49,074 nucleotides of DNA from Methylococcales symbiont of Iophon sp. n. MRB-2018 (lineage in GTDB: Bacteria > Pseudomonadota > Gammaproteobacteria > Methylococcales > Methylomonadaceae). The notes under the pieces are model-generated. The model was not told the DNA's origin, ran no database searches, and saw only the letters and a program-made list of their open reading frames with translations. Both the position numbers and the translations under genes were made by a program. Shown piece after piece: positions 24,088 through 34,100 of this stretch; positions within the stretch are counted from its first letter, which is position 1; each line of letters begins with the position of its first letter. Location of the stretch: contig QPIL01000111.1 of assembly GCA_003666325.1 (NCBI GenBank), forward strand, positions 1-49,074, read 5' to 3'.

Positions 24088-24972
24088 ATGGCCTGGCATC
24101 AACTTTCCATTATTACAGATAAAGAGACTACTCCAGAGGTTTCAGACTTTTTTAGTGAACTCGGTGCGGTCTCAGTCACCTACATGGACGCAGAAGACCA
24201 ACCCATTTATGAACTCGCACTTAGAGAAACAAAAATATGGCAACTCACCAAAGTCATCGCTTTATTTGAACTGGATGCAGAACCCGAACGGGTAAGAACT
24301 TTATTATTTTCTCGTTTTAAAAACAACTTTCTACAAAATTGGTATCAAGAAATTTTAGCCGATCAAGTTTGGGAAAGAACCTGGATGGACCATTACCAGC
24401 CAATGAAATTTGGCGATTCTTTATGGGTATGCCCAACAGGACAAGAAAAGAATGAAACGGACACCGTTTGCTTAACATTAGATCCTGGTCTCGCGTTTGG
24501 CACAGGCACCCACCCAACCACAGCACTGTGTCTGGAATGGTTGGCAAACCATGAGCTAAGTAATAAAACTATCATTGACTATGGTTGTGGCTCAGGGATT
24601 TTAGCCATTGCTGCTTTATTACTAGGTGCAAAACAAGCCCATGCTATTGATATAGATCCTCAAGCAATAGAAGTAACACATCACAATGCTAAAAAAAATC
24701 AAGTTGAAAATAAATTAACCTGTTATTTGTCTGAACAGTTCAACCCATTTCAAGCAGATATTGTGCTGGCAAATATACTGGCTCAACCGCTTTGTGATCT
24801 GTCAGAACCTATTTCTAAACTAATTAAAACTAAAGGAAAACTGGTCCTGTCAGGTATATTAAATGAGCAAGCTGAATCAGTAACAAAAGCATATCAGGTA
24901 CAAAATATTCAATTAGCGTCACCAGTCAGTCAAGAAGAATGGTGCCTCCTTAGTGGTAGCAAGAGTACATAA
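24088..24972 (+). CDS. prmA: Ribosomal protein L11 methyltransferase
   Basis: 294 residues. An N-terminal L11-recognition domain (M-A-W-H-Q-L-S-I; W-E-R-T-W-M-D-H-Y-Q-P-M near 94-104) is followed by a SAM-binding domain with D-P-G-L-A-F-G-T-G-T-H-P-T-T and D-Y-G-C-G-S-G-I-L-A-I-A-A, and L-A-N-I-L-A-Q-P-L. It trimethylates L11. It follows accC after a 150-bp gap with no other gene. Confidence 0.96.
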   Translation: MAWHQLSIITDKETTPEVSDFFSELGAVSVTYMDAEDQPIYELALRETKIWQLTKVIALFELDAEPERVRTLLFSRFKNNFLQNWYQEILADQVWERTWMDHYQPMKFGDSLWVCPTGQEKNETDTVCLTLDPGLAFGTGTHPTTALCLEWLANHELSNKTIIDYGCGSGILAIAALLLGAKQAHAIDIDPQAIEVTHHNAKKNQVENKLTCYLSEQFNPFQADIVLANILAQPLCDLSEPISKLIKTKGKLVLSGILNEQAESVTKAYQVQNIQLASPVSQEEWCLLSGSKST

Positions 24973-25161
24973 CACAGAATGAGGACTCATAATATTTAAA
25001 AACCTATTTCTGTTCTGTTTCTAACAGTTTATAATAGCCAGCCAGATTCTCTATAGCTATATTTAGTAAATCTACTTACATTAATACTATTATGCCAAGT
25101 ATCAAATATAATCAATGGCTTAGTTTTTATTAGTAAGAAAAAACCGAGGCTTTTGGACTCA

Positions 25162-25335
25162 ATGAAACCAATAGAAAAAAGATGCCTACTTTGTAATCTG
25201 CCTGTAGAAATACCAGGATTTAAGCTAAAAACTAAAGATGGACAACAAAGTTTTTGCTGTGAAGGCTGTTTAAGTATTTATCGCTTACTTAATCCCAATA
25301 AATTATTACCCCCCATAAACGAGAAGAAAAAATGA
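25162..25335 (+). CDS. Small cysteine-rich metal-binding protein (P-type-ATPase N-terminal-like)
   Basis: 57 residues from the ATG at 25162 (an in-frame TTG at 25153 is less likely). The pattern C-L-L-C-N-L-P near the start and F-C-C-E-G-C-L-S-I-Y near 32-41 is that of the short cysteine cluster at the N-terminus of copper-exporting P-type ATPases (FixI/CcoI type), here without any ATPase. The C-terminus is Lys-rich. It overlaps the next gene by 4 bp (ATGA), so the two are translationally coupled. Metal binding is inferred. Confidence 0.7.
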   Translation: MKPIEKRCLLCNLPVEIPGFKLKTKDGQQSFCCEGCLSIYRLLNPNKLLPPINEKKK

Positions 25336-25877
25336 AAGCTTGTGAACAATGTGCTGCTGATAGAATTGAAATTGGTGCTAATCATAAACAAATGTCGATT
25401 TTATCCAGATCTATAGGACTAATATTAGTTTATTTACCCATTTTTACCCTGCCCTTTATTATTGCCAGTGCATATTCTACTTACTATAGTATGATTTTTT
25501 GCGGTGCTAAGAATCTAAAAAAATGGGGTGATTTTATTCCAGACAGAGGTAGCCATCGTTATTCACTCAAAAACCAAATAAAAATGGATGGTTCTTTTAA
25601 ATTGAGCTTTGCACAATCAAAATTATACTGGATTGCCAACTGTACCCTTTATTGCCCCTACAGTGTCGCATTAATGGAATGGCATGCTTATCTGGTTAAA
25701 GCTGTTGAAAACTGGTGGTGTCCGTTCACCCATGCAAACAAAGAAAACTATAAAAATGCATCTATTGATAAGTCATTTTGGCATATTTATCCAGATGAAG
25801 TTTCTAAGCTCAATAAAGAAGATAAGACCAACCCTATCTTTACGGATGAACATGATAAAGATTTGAAAGTAAATTAA
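25332..25877 (+). CDS. Membrane protein of unknown function next to dusB
   Basis: 181 residues. It starts with a C-E-Q-C pair and a basic segment, then has one long hydrophobic region (about 26-56: S-I-G-L-I-L-V-Y-L-P-I-F-T-L-P-F-I-I-A-S-A-Y). A soluble part with R-G-S-H-R-Y-S-L-K-N-Q-I-K-M-D, Y-W-I-A-N-C-T-L-Y-C-P-Y-S and E-N-W-W-C-P-F-T-H follows, and it ends acidic. I believe similar proteins occur in other Methylococcales, but I cannot name a function. Six cysteines and several Trp/His suggest a metal or redox role together with the coupled small metal-binding protein; this is inference. Confidence 0.7.
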   Translation: MKACEQCAADRIEIGANHKQMSILSRSIGLILVYLPIFTLPFIIASAYSTYYSMIFCGAKNLKKWGDFIPDRGSHRYSLKNQIKMDGSFKLSFAQSKLYWIANCTLYCPYSVALMEWHAYLVKAVENWWCPFTHANKENYKNASIDKSFWHIYPDEVSKLNKEDKTNPIFTDEHDKDLKVN

Positions 25878-25906
25878 AAATTAAATCGCATTCTATCTTT
25901 AAAAAT

Positions 25907-26884
25907 ATGCAAATAGGCTGTTACACTCTTAAAAATAATCTGCTTCTTGCCCCTATGGCAGGAATCACGGATAGACCTTTTCGTGAATTGTGTCGACAGT
26001 TTGGCGCAGGACTTGCTGTTTCTGAAATGGTAGCTTCTAACCCAGCATTGCAAAACCACAAAAAAACCTTATTAAAATCAAATCATAATGGTGAAAGTGG
26101 TATACGTTCAGTACAAATTTTAGGTGCCGATCCAAAACAAATGGCCGATGCTGCTTTGCTTAATCAGCAACGAGGCGCTGATATTATTGATATTAATATG
26201 GGCTGCCCTGCTAAAAAAGTATGTTCTGTTGCTGCTGGTTCTGCCTTACTCAAAAATGAAAAATTAGTGCGTCAAATTTTAGAATGTACTGTCAATGCTG
26301 TAAACATTCCTGTAACACTTAAAATTCGCACAGGATGGGATAGTGATAATAGAAATGCCATAAAAATAGCGCAAATTGCAGAACAATCGGGTATTGCTGC
26401 GTTAACTGTTCACGGTCGAACGCGTGCTTGTAAGTTTAATGGTGAAGCTGAGTATAAAACTATTAAACAGGTCAAACAATCTGTTAACATTCCTATCATT
26501 GCCAATGGCGATATTAACTGTGCAAAAAAAGCCAAGTTTGTTTTGGATTATACGGGGGCAGATGGCTTAATGATTGGTCGAGCAGGGCAAGGAAAACCAT
26601 GGGTTTTTAATGAAATTTTGCAGCAACTCAATAGCTCTAAAACACCTAAAAAACAAACGATTAAAGAAATTCAATCGACCATCAATACGCATCTGGAACA
26701 ATTATATAGTTTTTATGGAAATAATGACGGTGTTAGAATAGCCAGAAAGCACATTGGCTGGTATTTTGAACATTTAGGTTCTATTCCCAAACAGCGGGAA
26801 AAAGAAATTTTTCAAGTATTAGATCCATCTCAACAAATTGCTATGGTTAACTCTGTATTTTCAGATATTGATTTAGCGTATTAA
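25907..26884 (+). CDS. dusB: tRNA-dihydrouridine synthase B
   Basis: 325 residues. L-A-P-M-A-G-I-T-D-R-P-F-R, I-D-I-N-M-G-C-P-A-K-K-V-C (catalytic Cys), L-T-V-H-G-R-T-R, I-A-N-G-D-I and M-I-G-R-A-G-Q-G-K-P-W mark an FMN-dependent Dus enzyme of the DusB type. It reduces uridine in the tRNA D-loop. It is followed by fis after 26 bp, the classical dusB-fis pair of gammaproteobacteria. Confidence 0.96.
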   Translation: MQIGCYTLKNNLLLAPMAGITDRPFRELCRQFGAGLAVSEMVASNPALQNHKKTLLKSNHNGESGIRSVQILGADPKQMADAALLNQQRGADIIDINMGCPAKKVCSVAAGSALLKNEKLVRQILECTVNAVNIPVTLKIRTGWDSDNRNAIKIAQIAEQSGIAALTVHGRTRACKFNGEAEYKTIKQVKQSVNIPIIANGDINCAKKAKFVLDYTGADGLMIGRAGQGKPWVFNEILQQLNSSKTPKKQTIKEIQSTINTHLEQLYSFYGNNDGVRIARKHIGWYFEHLGSIPKQREKEIFQVLDPSQQIAMVNSVFSDIDLAY

Positions 26885-26910
26885 TTAAAATTAGTTTTAT
26901 AAATTACTCA

Positions 26911-27183
26911 ATGCCAAAAACCGCTGAAATCATCAAAATAACAAAAAAAGAAAACCCAGTCCCATTATCGTCTCATGTTAAAGAAACACTGGAAAATTAC
27001 TTTGCCCAATTGAATGCCTATGAAACAACGGGACTTCACGCAATGCTTATCAGCGAAGTAGAAAAACCTCTGATTGAAATTACTTTAAACCGTTGCGGGC
27101 AAAACCAAACTAAAGCATCCAATATTTTAGGTTTAAGTCGTAGCACCTTACGAAAAAAAATTGAACTCTACGGTTTGTCTTAA
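26911..27183 (+). CDS. fis: Fis family nucleoid-associated DNA-binding protein
   Basis: 90 residues. The N-terminal half includes P-L-S-S-H-V-K-E-T-L-E-N-Y-F, and the C-terminal helix-turn-helix T-L-N-R-C-G-Q-N-Q-T-K-A-S-N-I-L-G-L-S-R-S-T-L-R-K-K is typical of Fis. It bends DNA and regulates growth-related promoters. Co-transcribed with dusB. Confidence 0.95.
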   Translation: MPKTAEIIKITKKENPVPLSSHVKETLENYFAQLNAYETTGLHAMLISEVEKPLIEITLNRCGQNQTKASNILGLSRSTLRKKIELYGLS

Positions 27184-27262
27184 ATATTAAGAGACCTCAG
27201 TAATAGTGTTGTTATTCTCAACATTACACCATTTTCTACCGCATAATACTCTTTGAGGCTAC

Positions 27263-28822
27263 ATGAACAAAAAAATATCCCGTGCATTGATCAGTGTTTC
27301 AGATAAGTCTGGCATTATTGAGTTTTGTCAAAAACTCGACCAATTCGGTGTAGAACTACTTTCCACAGGGGGAACTGCAAAACTATTAGCTGAAAATAAG
27401 ATAACAGTTACCGAAGTATCTGACTACACTGGCTTTCCAGAGATGATGGATGGCAGGATAAAAACCTTACATCCCAAGGTTCATGGCGGTATTTTAGGAC
27501 GTAGAGGCATAGACGATGAGGTCATGGCAGCTAATGGCATTAATGCTATTGATCTAGTGGTCGTTAATCTCTATCCTTTTGAGCAAACCATTGCTAATCC
27601 CAATTGTGATTTAGCTACAGCCATTGAAAATATTGATATTGGTGGCCCTACCATGATCCGTGCAGCAGCAAAAAATCATGACAATGTGACTGTCGTTATT
27701 GACCCTGCTGATTACCTTGTCATTTTAGATGAGCTAACAAATAATGCTATTAATATTTGCCAACAAACACGATTCAAACTGGCACTGAAAAGTTTTGAAC
27801 ATACCGCTCGTTATGATACCGCTATTTCAACTTATTTGAGCACAGCCAATGAAGTCCAGTTTCCGCCTACACTCAACCTACAATTTCATCATACACAATC
27901 TATCCGCTATGGTGAAAACCCGCATCAAAAGGCTGCCTTTTATAGTGAAAAAAACCCTAAATCAGGGACTATAACTGCGGCTAAGCAGATACAAGGCAAA
28001 GAACTTTCTTATAATAATATTGCCGATGCTGATGCTGCATTGGAGTGTGTTAAGTCATTTTTAGAGCACCCCACATGTGTCATCGTTAAACATGCAAACC
28101 CCTGTGGTGTTGCACAGGCAGATACTCTTTTAAATGCTTATGATTTAGCCTATGCTACTGACCCTACTTCCGCTTTTGGCGGCATTATCGCTTTTAACCA
28201 AACCTTGGACAAAACTACCGCAGCAGAAATAATTAAACGTCAATTTGTAGAGGTCATTATTGCACCACAAATAAGCCCTGAAGCCCAAATACTACTCGCA
28301 GAAAAAAAGAATGTCAGAGTATTGCAGTGCGGAGAATGGAGTCCCGTCAACATAGCTGCATTTGATTTTAAACGTGTCGCTAGCGGTCTATTAGTACAAG
28401 ATAAAGATATTGGCGAAGTCTCCTTACAAGATCTTAAAGTAGTCAGCCAACGGCAACCAGATGAACAACAAATGGCAGATATGCTATTTGCTTGGAAAGT
28501 AGCAAAGTTTGTTAAGTCCAACGCCATCGTTTATTGTAAAAATGATCAGACTATTGGTGTCGGTGCAGGTCAAATGAGTCGTGTCTATTCTGCCAAAGTG
28601 GCTGCAATAAAAGCAGCTGATGAGGGTTTTGTTGTTTCTGGTTCTGCTATGGCTTCCGATGCTTTTTTTCCTTTTAGAGATGGTATTGATGCAGCAGCAG
28701 AGGCAGGTGTTACTGCTATTATTCAGCCAGGTGGTTCAATGCGCGATAATGAAGTGATTGAAGCTGCAGATGAGCATGACATTGCCATGGTTTTTACCGG
28801 TATGCGCCATTTTAGACATTAA
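27263..28822 (+). CDS. purH: Bifunctional AICAR formyltransferase / IMP cyclohydrolase
   Basis: 519 residues. The N-terminal cyclohydrolase has [20 protein letters not shown] and H-P-K-V-H-G-G-I-L. The C-terminal transformylase has the catalytic [21 protein letters not shown] and Q-P-G-G-S-M-R-D. It performs the last two steps to IMP. It precedes purD by 27 bp in an operon. Confidence 0.97.
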   Translation: MNKKISRALISVSDKSGIIEFCQKLDQFGVELLSTGGTAKLLAENKITVTEVSDYTGFPEMMDGRIKTLHPKVHGGILGRRGIDDEVMAANGINAIDLVVVNLYPFEQTIANPNCDLATAIENIDIGGPTMIRAAAKNHDNVTVVIDPADYLVILDELTNNAINICQQTRFKLALKSFEHTARYDTAISTYLSTANEVQFPPTLNLQFHHTQSIRYGENPHQKAAFYSEKNPKSGTITAAKQIQGKELSYNNIADADAALECVKSFLEHPTCVIVKHANPCGVAQADTLLNAYDLAYATDPTSAFGGIIAFNQTLDKTTAAEIIKRQFVEVIIAPQISPEAQILLAEKKNVRVLQCGEWSPVNIAAFDFKRVASGLLVQDKDIGEVSLQDLKVVSQRQPDEQQMADMLFAWKVAKFVKSNAIVYCKNDQTIGVGAGQMSRVYSAKVAAIKAADEGFVVSGSAMASDAFFPFRDGIDAAAEAGVTAIIQPGGSMRDNEVIEAADEHDIAMVFTGMRHFRH

Positions 28823-28849
28823 TATTATTCTCTTTTAAAAAGACACAGC

Positions 28850-30124
28850 ATGAAAATACTCATCGTTGGTAGTGGCGGTCGTGAACACGCCCTTGCCTGG
28901 AAAGTCAAACAATCAGCAAAAGTTTCAAAGGTTTTTGTTGCCCCAGGTAACGCAGGGACAGCTTTAGAAAAAGGTATAGAAAATATCACTATTAATGTCG
29001 ATGATATTTCTACAATGCTAGATTTTGCCCAAAAAAATGCTATTTATTTAACCATAATAGGTCCAGAAGTTCCTTTAGTTATCGGCATTGTCGATGCTTT
29101 TACTGATGCAGGTCTGAAATGTTTCGGGCCAACGGCTAAAGCCGCTCAACTTGAAGGTTCTAAAACATATTGTAAGGATTTTATGGTACGACATAAAATC
29201 CCCACTGCTGAATATCAATCTTTTACTGATACCATAGCTGCTATTGATTACATCAAAAGCAAAGGTGCCCCCATTGTGATTAAAGCCGATGGACTTGCCG
29301 CAGGAAAAGGTGTCATTGTTGCAGACACTGAGCAACAAGCCATTGATGCTGTAAAATACATGTTATCTGGCAATGGCTTTGGAGAGGCTGGTCATAGAGT
29401 TGTTATTGAAGAATTTCTGGATGGCGAAGAGGCTAGTTTTATAGTTATTGCTGATGGCAATTATGCATTGCCAATGGCGACATCTCAAGATCATAAAGCG
29501 CGTGACAATGGAGATAAAGGGCCCAATACTGGGGGTATGGGTGCCTATTCCCCTGCACCTATCGTAACAGCAGAAATTCATCAAAGAGTGATGAATGAGA
29601 TCATTAACCCCACTTTAAAAGGTATGCGAGATGATGGTATTCCATACATCGGCTTTTTATATGCAGGATTAATGATCAGCAAAAATGGAACTATCAAAGT
29701 ACTGGAATACAATTGCCGTTTTGGCGACCCGGAAACACAACCCATCATGATGCGCATGAAAAGCGATTTAGTTGCGCTGTGTCTGGCTGCTTTAGACAAC
29801 ACCCTCAGTAACATGAGTAGCGAGTGGGATGATAGAGTTGCTTTAGGTGTTGTGTTAGCCTCTGGCGGTTATCCAGACAGTTATGCTAAAGGCAATGTTA
29901 TCAGTGGTTTATCAAATCAAGAATATGCTGACAGCAAAGTGTTTCATGCTGGAACTAGCGAACATAATGGTAATATAGTCACATCAGGAGGCCGTGTTTT
30001 ATGTGCTTGTGCGCTTGGAGACAGCTTTATAGAAGCACAACAACAAGCCTATGAAACCACCAATAAAATTTATTGGAATGATGTTTTTTACCGAACTGAT
30101 ATTGGTTTTAAAGCGATCAATTGA
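28850..30124 (+). CDS. purD: Phosphoribosylamine-glycine ligase
   Basis: 424 residues. M-K-I-L-I-V-G-S-G-G-R-E-H-A-L-A-W, I-I-G-P-E-V-P-L, the ATP-grasp core K-A-D-G-L-A-A-G-K-G-V and D-H-K-A-R-D-N-G-D-K-G-P-N-T-G-G-M-G-A, and L-E-Y-N-C-R-F-G-D-P-E-T-Q identify PurD. It forms glycinamide ribonucleotide. Last gene of purHD; the convergent cysM lies 140 bp on. Confidence 0.97.
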   Translation: MKILIVGSGGREHALAWKVKQSAKVSKVFVAPGNAGTALEKGIENITINVDDISTMLDFAQKNAIYLTIIGPEVPLVIGIVDAFTDAGLKCFGPTAKAAQLEGSKTYCKDFMVRHKIPTAEYQSFTDTIAAIDYIKSKGAPIVIKADGLAAGKGVIVADTEQQAIDAVKYMLSGNGFGEAGHRVVIEEFLDGEEASFIVIADGNYALPMATSQDHKARDNGDKGPNTGGMGAYSPAPIVTAEIHQRVMNEIINPTLKGMRDDGIPYIGFLYAGLMISKNGTIKVLEYNCRFGDPETQPIMMRMKSDLVALCLAALDNTLSNMSSEWDDRVALGVVLASGGYPDSYAKGNVISGLSNQEYADSKVFHAGTSEHNGNIVTSGGRVLCACALGDSFIEAQQQAYETTNKIYWNDVFYRTDIGFKAIN

Positions 30125-30264
30125 TCAATGACCTATCTATTCATTTGTTGCACTTATAATGTGAATTTAAGGAGGACTTTTCAAAGCGATATTGCAAAAA
30201 CAAAAAAATATCGGCTATGTTATTTTGTTAACATTGACTAGATTGTTAAACCAAAGGGATAAAA

Positions 30265-31155
30265 TCAATCAGGAAAAATCCCTGTAGATAGATAGCGATC
30301 ACCTCGGTCACAGATAATAACCACTATGACTGCATTTTCTACTTCTGCGGATAATTGTAAAGTCGCTGAAACCGCTCCACCAGAAGATACCCCTGAAAAT
30401 ATACCTTCTTTAGCTGCGAGTTCTCGTGTGGTATTTTCAGCGGACAATTGATCCACATCTATAATGCGATCAATATTTTCATTGCTGTATATTTTTGGCA
30501 TATATTCTTCAGGCCAGCGTCTGATGCCAGGTATTTTGGATTCGCCTTTTGGTTGAACGCCCACAATCTGAATATCCGAATTTTGTTCTTTCAAATATTT
30601 TGAAGTACCTACAATAGTCCCCGTTGTGCCCATAGCACTGACAAAATGTGTGATTTTTCCATCTGTATCACGCCAAATTTCAGGTCCTGTTCCTTCATAA
30701 TGTGCACGCGGATTATCAGGGTTAGAAAATTGATCCAGAATACGCCCCTGCCCTTCTGCTTGCATTTTTCTGGATAAATCAATTGCACCTTCCATGCTTT
30801 CTGCCGCAGGGGTTAAAATAATTTCTGCACCATAGGCTTTCATAGAGGCAATGCGTTCAGAACTCATATTATCTGGCATAATCAAAGTCATTTTATAGCC
30901 TTTGATAGCCGATACCATGGCTAAAGCAATGCCGGTGTTACCGCTGGTGGCTTCAATTAAACTATCACCAGGTTTAATTTCTCCGCGTAATTCAGCATGT
31001 TTAATCATGCTGAGTACAGGGCGATCTTTGACTGACCCAGCAGGGTTATTTCCTTCTAGTTTGAGTAAAATGGTATTGCTAGTCTGTACAAGCAATCTTT
31101 GTAATTTAACTAAAGGTGTATTACCGACACAGGCATCAATGGTTTTGTATGTCAT
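30265..31155 (-). CDS. cysM: Cysteine synthase B
   Basis: About 296 residues from M-T-Y-K-T-I-D-A-C-V-G-N-T-P-L. E-G-N-N-P-A-G-S-V-K-D-R-P with the PLP lysine, T-S-G-N-T-G and A-M-G-T-T-G-T-I are O-acetylserine lyase signatures, and the NNPAGSVKDRP form is that of CysM rather than CysK. It makes cysteine from O-acetylserine and sulfide or thiosulfate. The ATG at 31155 is two bases after the purL stop with GTAGGATAG as ribosome binding site; a longer reading frame would overlap purL. Confidence 0.93.
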   Translation of the reverse strand: MTYKTIDACVGNTPLVKLQRLLVQTSNTILLKLEGNNPAGSVKDRPVLSMIKHAELRGEIKPGDSLIEATSGNTGIALAMVSAIKGYKMTLIMPDNMSSERIASMKAYGAEIILTPAAESMEGAIDLSRKMQAEGQGRILDQFSNPDNPRAHYEGTGPEIWRDTDGKITHFVSAMGTTGTIVGTSKYLKEQNSDIQIVGVQPKGESKIPGIRRWPEEYMPKIYSNENIDRIIDVDQLSAENTTRELAAKEGIFSGVSSGGAVSATLQLSAEVENAVIVVIICDRGDRYLSTGIFPD

Positions 31156-31157
31156 TA

Positions 31158-34100
31158 CTATCCTACCCAAACTCGTGCATTTCTAAACATTCTCATCCAT
31201 GCCCCATCTTCTCCCCAGTCATCAGGAGACCATGAATTTTGAATGGTTCTAAAGCAACGCTCAGGATGCGGCATCATAATAGTAAATCGTCCATCTTTGT
31301 TGGTAAGCCCTGTTATTCCTCTCGGTGAACCATTGGGGTTAGCGGGGAAAGCGGTGCTAATTTCTCCGTAATTATCAATATAGCTTAAAGCAATCTGAGT
31401 GTGATCAATATCTGAGTCATTAGAAAATTCAGCTCTACCTTCGCCATGTGCTATCACCACGGGCAATAAAGAGCCGTCCATTCCATTGGTTAGAATAGAA
31501 GGCGATGGCTGAATTTTAACCATAGCAACTCGGGCTTCAAACTGCTCGGAAATATTAGTTTTAAATGCCGGCCAATGTTCTGCACCAGGAATAATCTCTT
31601 TTAACCCTGACATCATTTGACAACCATTACACACCCCTAAGCCAAAAGTATCTTTGCGTTGAAAAAATAAAGAAAATTGTTCTCGGGCTTTGGCATTAAA
31701 CAAAATAGATTTTGCCCAACCACCCCCTGCACCCAGCACATCTCCATAAGAAAAACCGCCACAAGCCACTAAGCCAACAAAATCATCCAGTGTCACTCTG
31801 GAATGAATAATATCACTCATGTGTACGTCAATGGCAGTAAAACCTGCACGATCAAATACGGCTGCCATTTCTATATGGCCATTAACGCCCTGCTCTCTTA
31901 ATATAGCGACCTTTGGTCTAACAGATGAATTAATTTGGAGAGTAATATCCTGCCTAGGATCAAAGCTCAATGAAACGGATAAGCCAGGGTCTTTATCATC
32001 TGCAATCATTTCAAATTGTTGTTGGGCACAGTCAGGGTTATCGCGTAAAGCTTGCATTTTATAGCTGACTTCTGACCAGGTTTTTTGTAAACTGGCTCGG
32101 TCTGCTGAGTATATTGTTTTAGACTGATATTTAATATTTAGCTGTTGATTTTGTGTGACTTTTGCAATGGAATGTACACAGTTTTCAAGCCCTGCATCAA
32201 TTAAATATTTTAGAACATGATCATCCTCAGATTGTTTAAGCTGAATCACCGCACCTAATTCTTCATTGAATAAAGCAGATAAAACCGTTTGATTATTAGC
32301 ACATAGTCCATCTAGGTCTAGGTCTATTCCTTGCCTTCCAGCAAACATCATTTCTGTCAATGTTGCTAATAAACCACCATCTGAGCGGTCATGATAAGCT
32401 AATAATTTATCTTCGGCATTTAAGCTCTGAATGGCATTGAAAAATGCTTTAAATAAACCGGTATCATCCAGATCAGGTGCTTCATCCCCCATCTGATTAT
32501 ACGTTTGAGCTAACACAGAGCCGCCCAAACGATTCTTTCCAGCACCCAAATCTATCAAAATCAGGGTACTGTCTTCGTTTTTTAACTCTGGAGTTAAGGT
32601 CTTTTTTATATCTAAAACTGGAGCAAAAGCGGTAACAATTAATGATAAAGGCGAAGTCATCACCTTATCTTTACCAGACTCTTTCCAGATAGTTTTCATA
32701 GATAAGGAATCTTTACCCACCGGTATAGCAATACCTAATGCAGGACAAACATCCATCCCTACTGCTTTAACAGTATCAAACAAATCAGCATCTTCCCCTT
32801 CACTGCCACAAGCTGCCATCCAGTTGGCCGAAATTTTTACTTTATTCAGTGACTCAATACGAGAGGCTACTAAATTGGTCAATGATTCTGCAATCGCTAT
32901 ACGCCCTGAAGCTGGTGCATTGATCAAAGCTAACGGTGTTCTTTCTCCTATCGCCATGGCTTCACCAGTATAACCATGAAAACCAGAGGCTGTTACCGCG
33001 ACATCAGCGACAGGAACTTGCCAACGCCCGACCATTTGGTCACGCGCAACCAAGCCAGTAACTGATCGATCACCAATATGAATGAGAAAACTTTTATCCG
33101 CTACTGCTGGAAAAGCTAAAACACGGTTAATGGCTTCAGATAAATCAACATTTGCTAATTCTAAAGTCTTTAAATGTGGTATTTTATGCGCTACATCTTT
33201 ATCAATTTTTGGGGGGTTACCAAATAAAATAGACATGGGGATATCGACGGGTTTACCACCCAGCCATTCATCACTGAGTGTTAAATGCTCTTTATCAGTG
33301 GCTTTACCAATCACCGCATATAAACAATGTTCACGCAGGCAAAATGATTTGAATAAATCCAAAGAAGTGGGTGCTATCGCCACTACATAACGTTCTTGTG
33401 CTTCATTACACCAAATTTGCATGGGTGACATGCCTTTATCGGCATTATTTACAGCTCTTAAATTAAATTGACCACCTTGTTCACAGTCATGAATAATCTC
33501 AGGTACTGCATTAGACAAACCACCTGCACCTATATCATGAATGGAAATAATCGGTGTATTGTCCCCCATGGCATTACAATGATTAATCACTTCTTGACAA
33601 CGTCGCTCCATTTCAGGGTTTTCACGTTGTACTGAAGAAAAATCCAGTTCTGCCGCACTTTCACCCGATGTTTGTGATGATGCAGCACTGCCACCTAAGC
33701 CAATCAACATGGCAGGCCCACCTAATATAATGATGAGTGATTCATCTGGAATCTTATGCTTATCCACCAGCATAGGGCGAATATTACCCATGCCACCCGC
33801 TATCATTATGGGTTTGTGATAACCTCTATATTCATTTTCTTGTGCTGTTTTTTGTTCAAAACTACGAAAATAACCGGCAATATTAGGTCGTCCAAATTCG
33901 TTATTAAAGGCCGCACTGCCAATAGGCCCTTGCAGCATAATATCTAGTGCAGAAGAAATGCGTTCTGGTTTGCCAAAGTCTTCTTCCCAAGGCTGTTCAA
34001 AACCAGGAATTTTCAGATGTGACACGCTAAAACCTGTTATTCCCGCTTTTGTCGCTGATCCTCTACCGGTCGCTCCTTCATCACGAATTTCACCGCCTGA

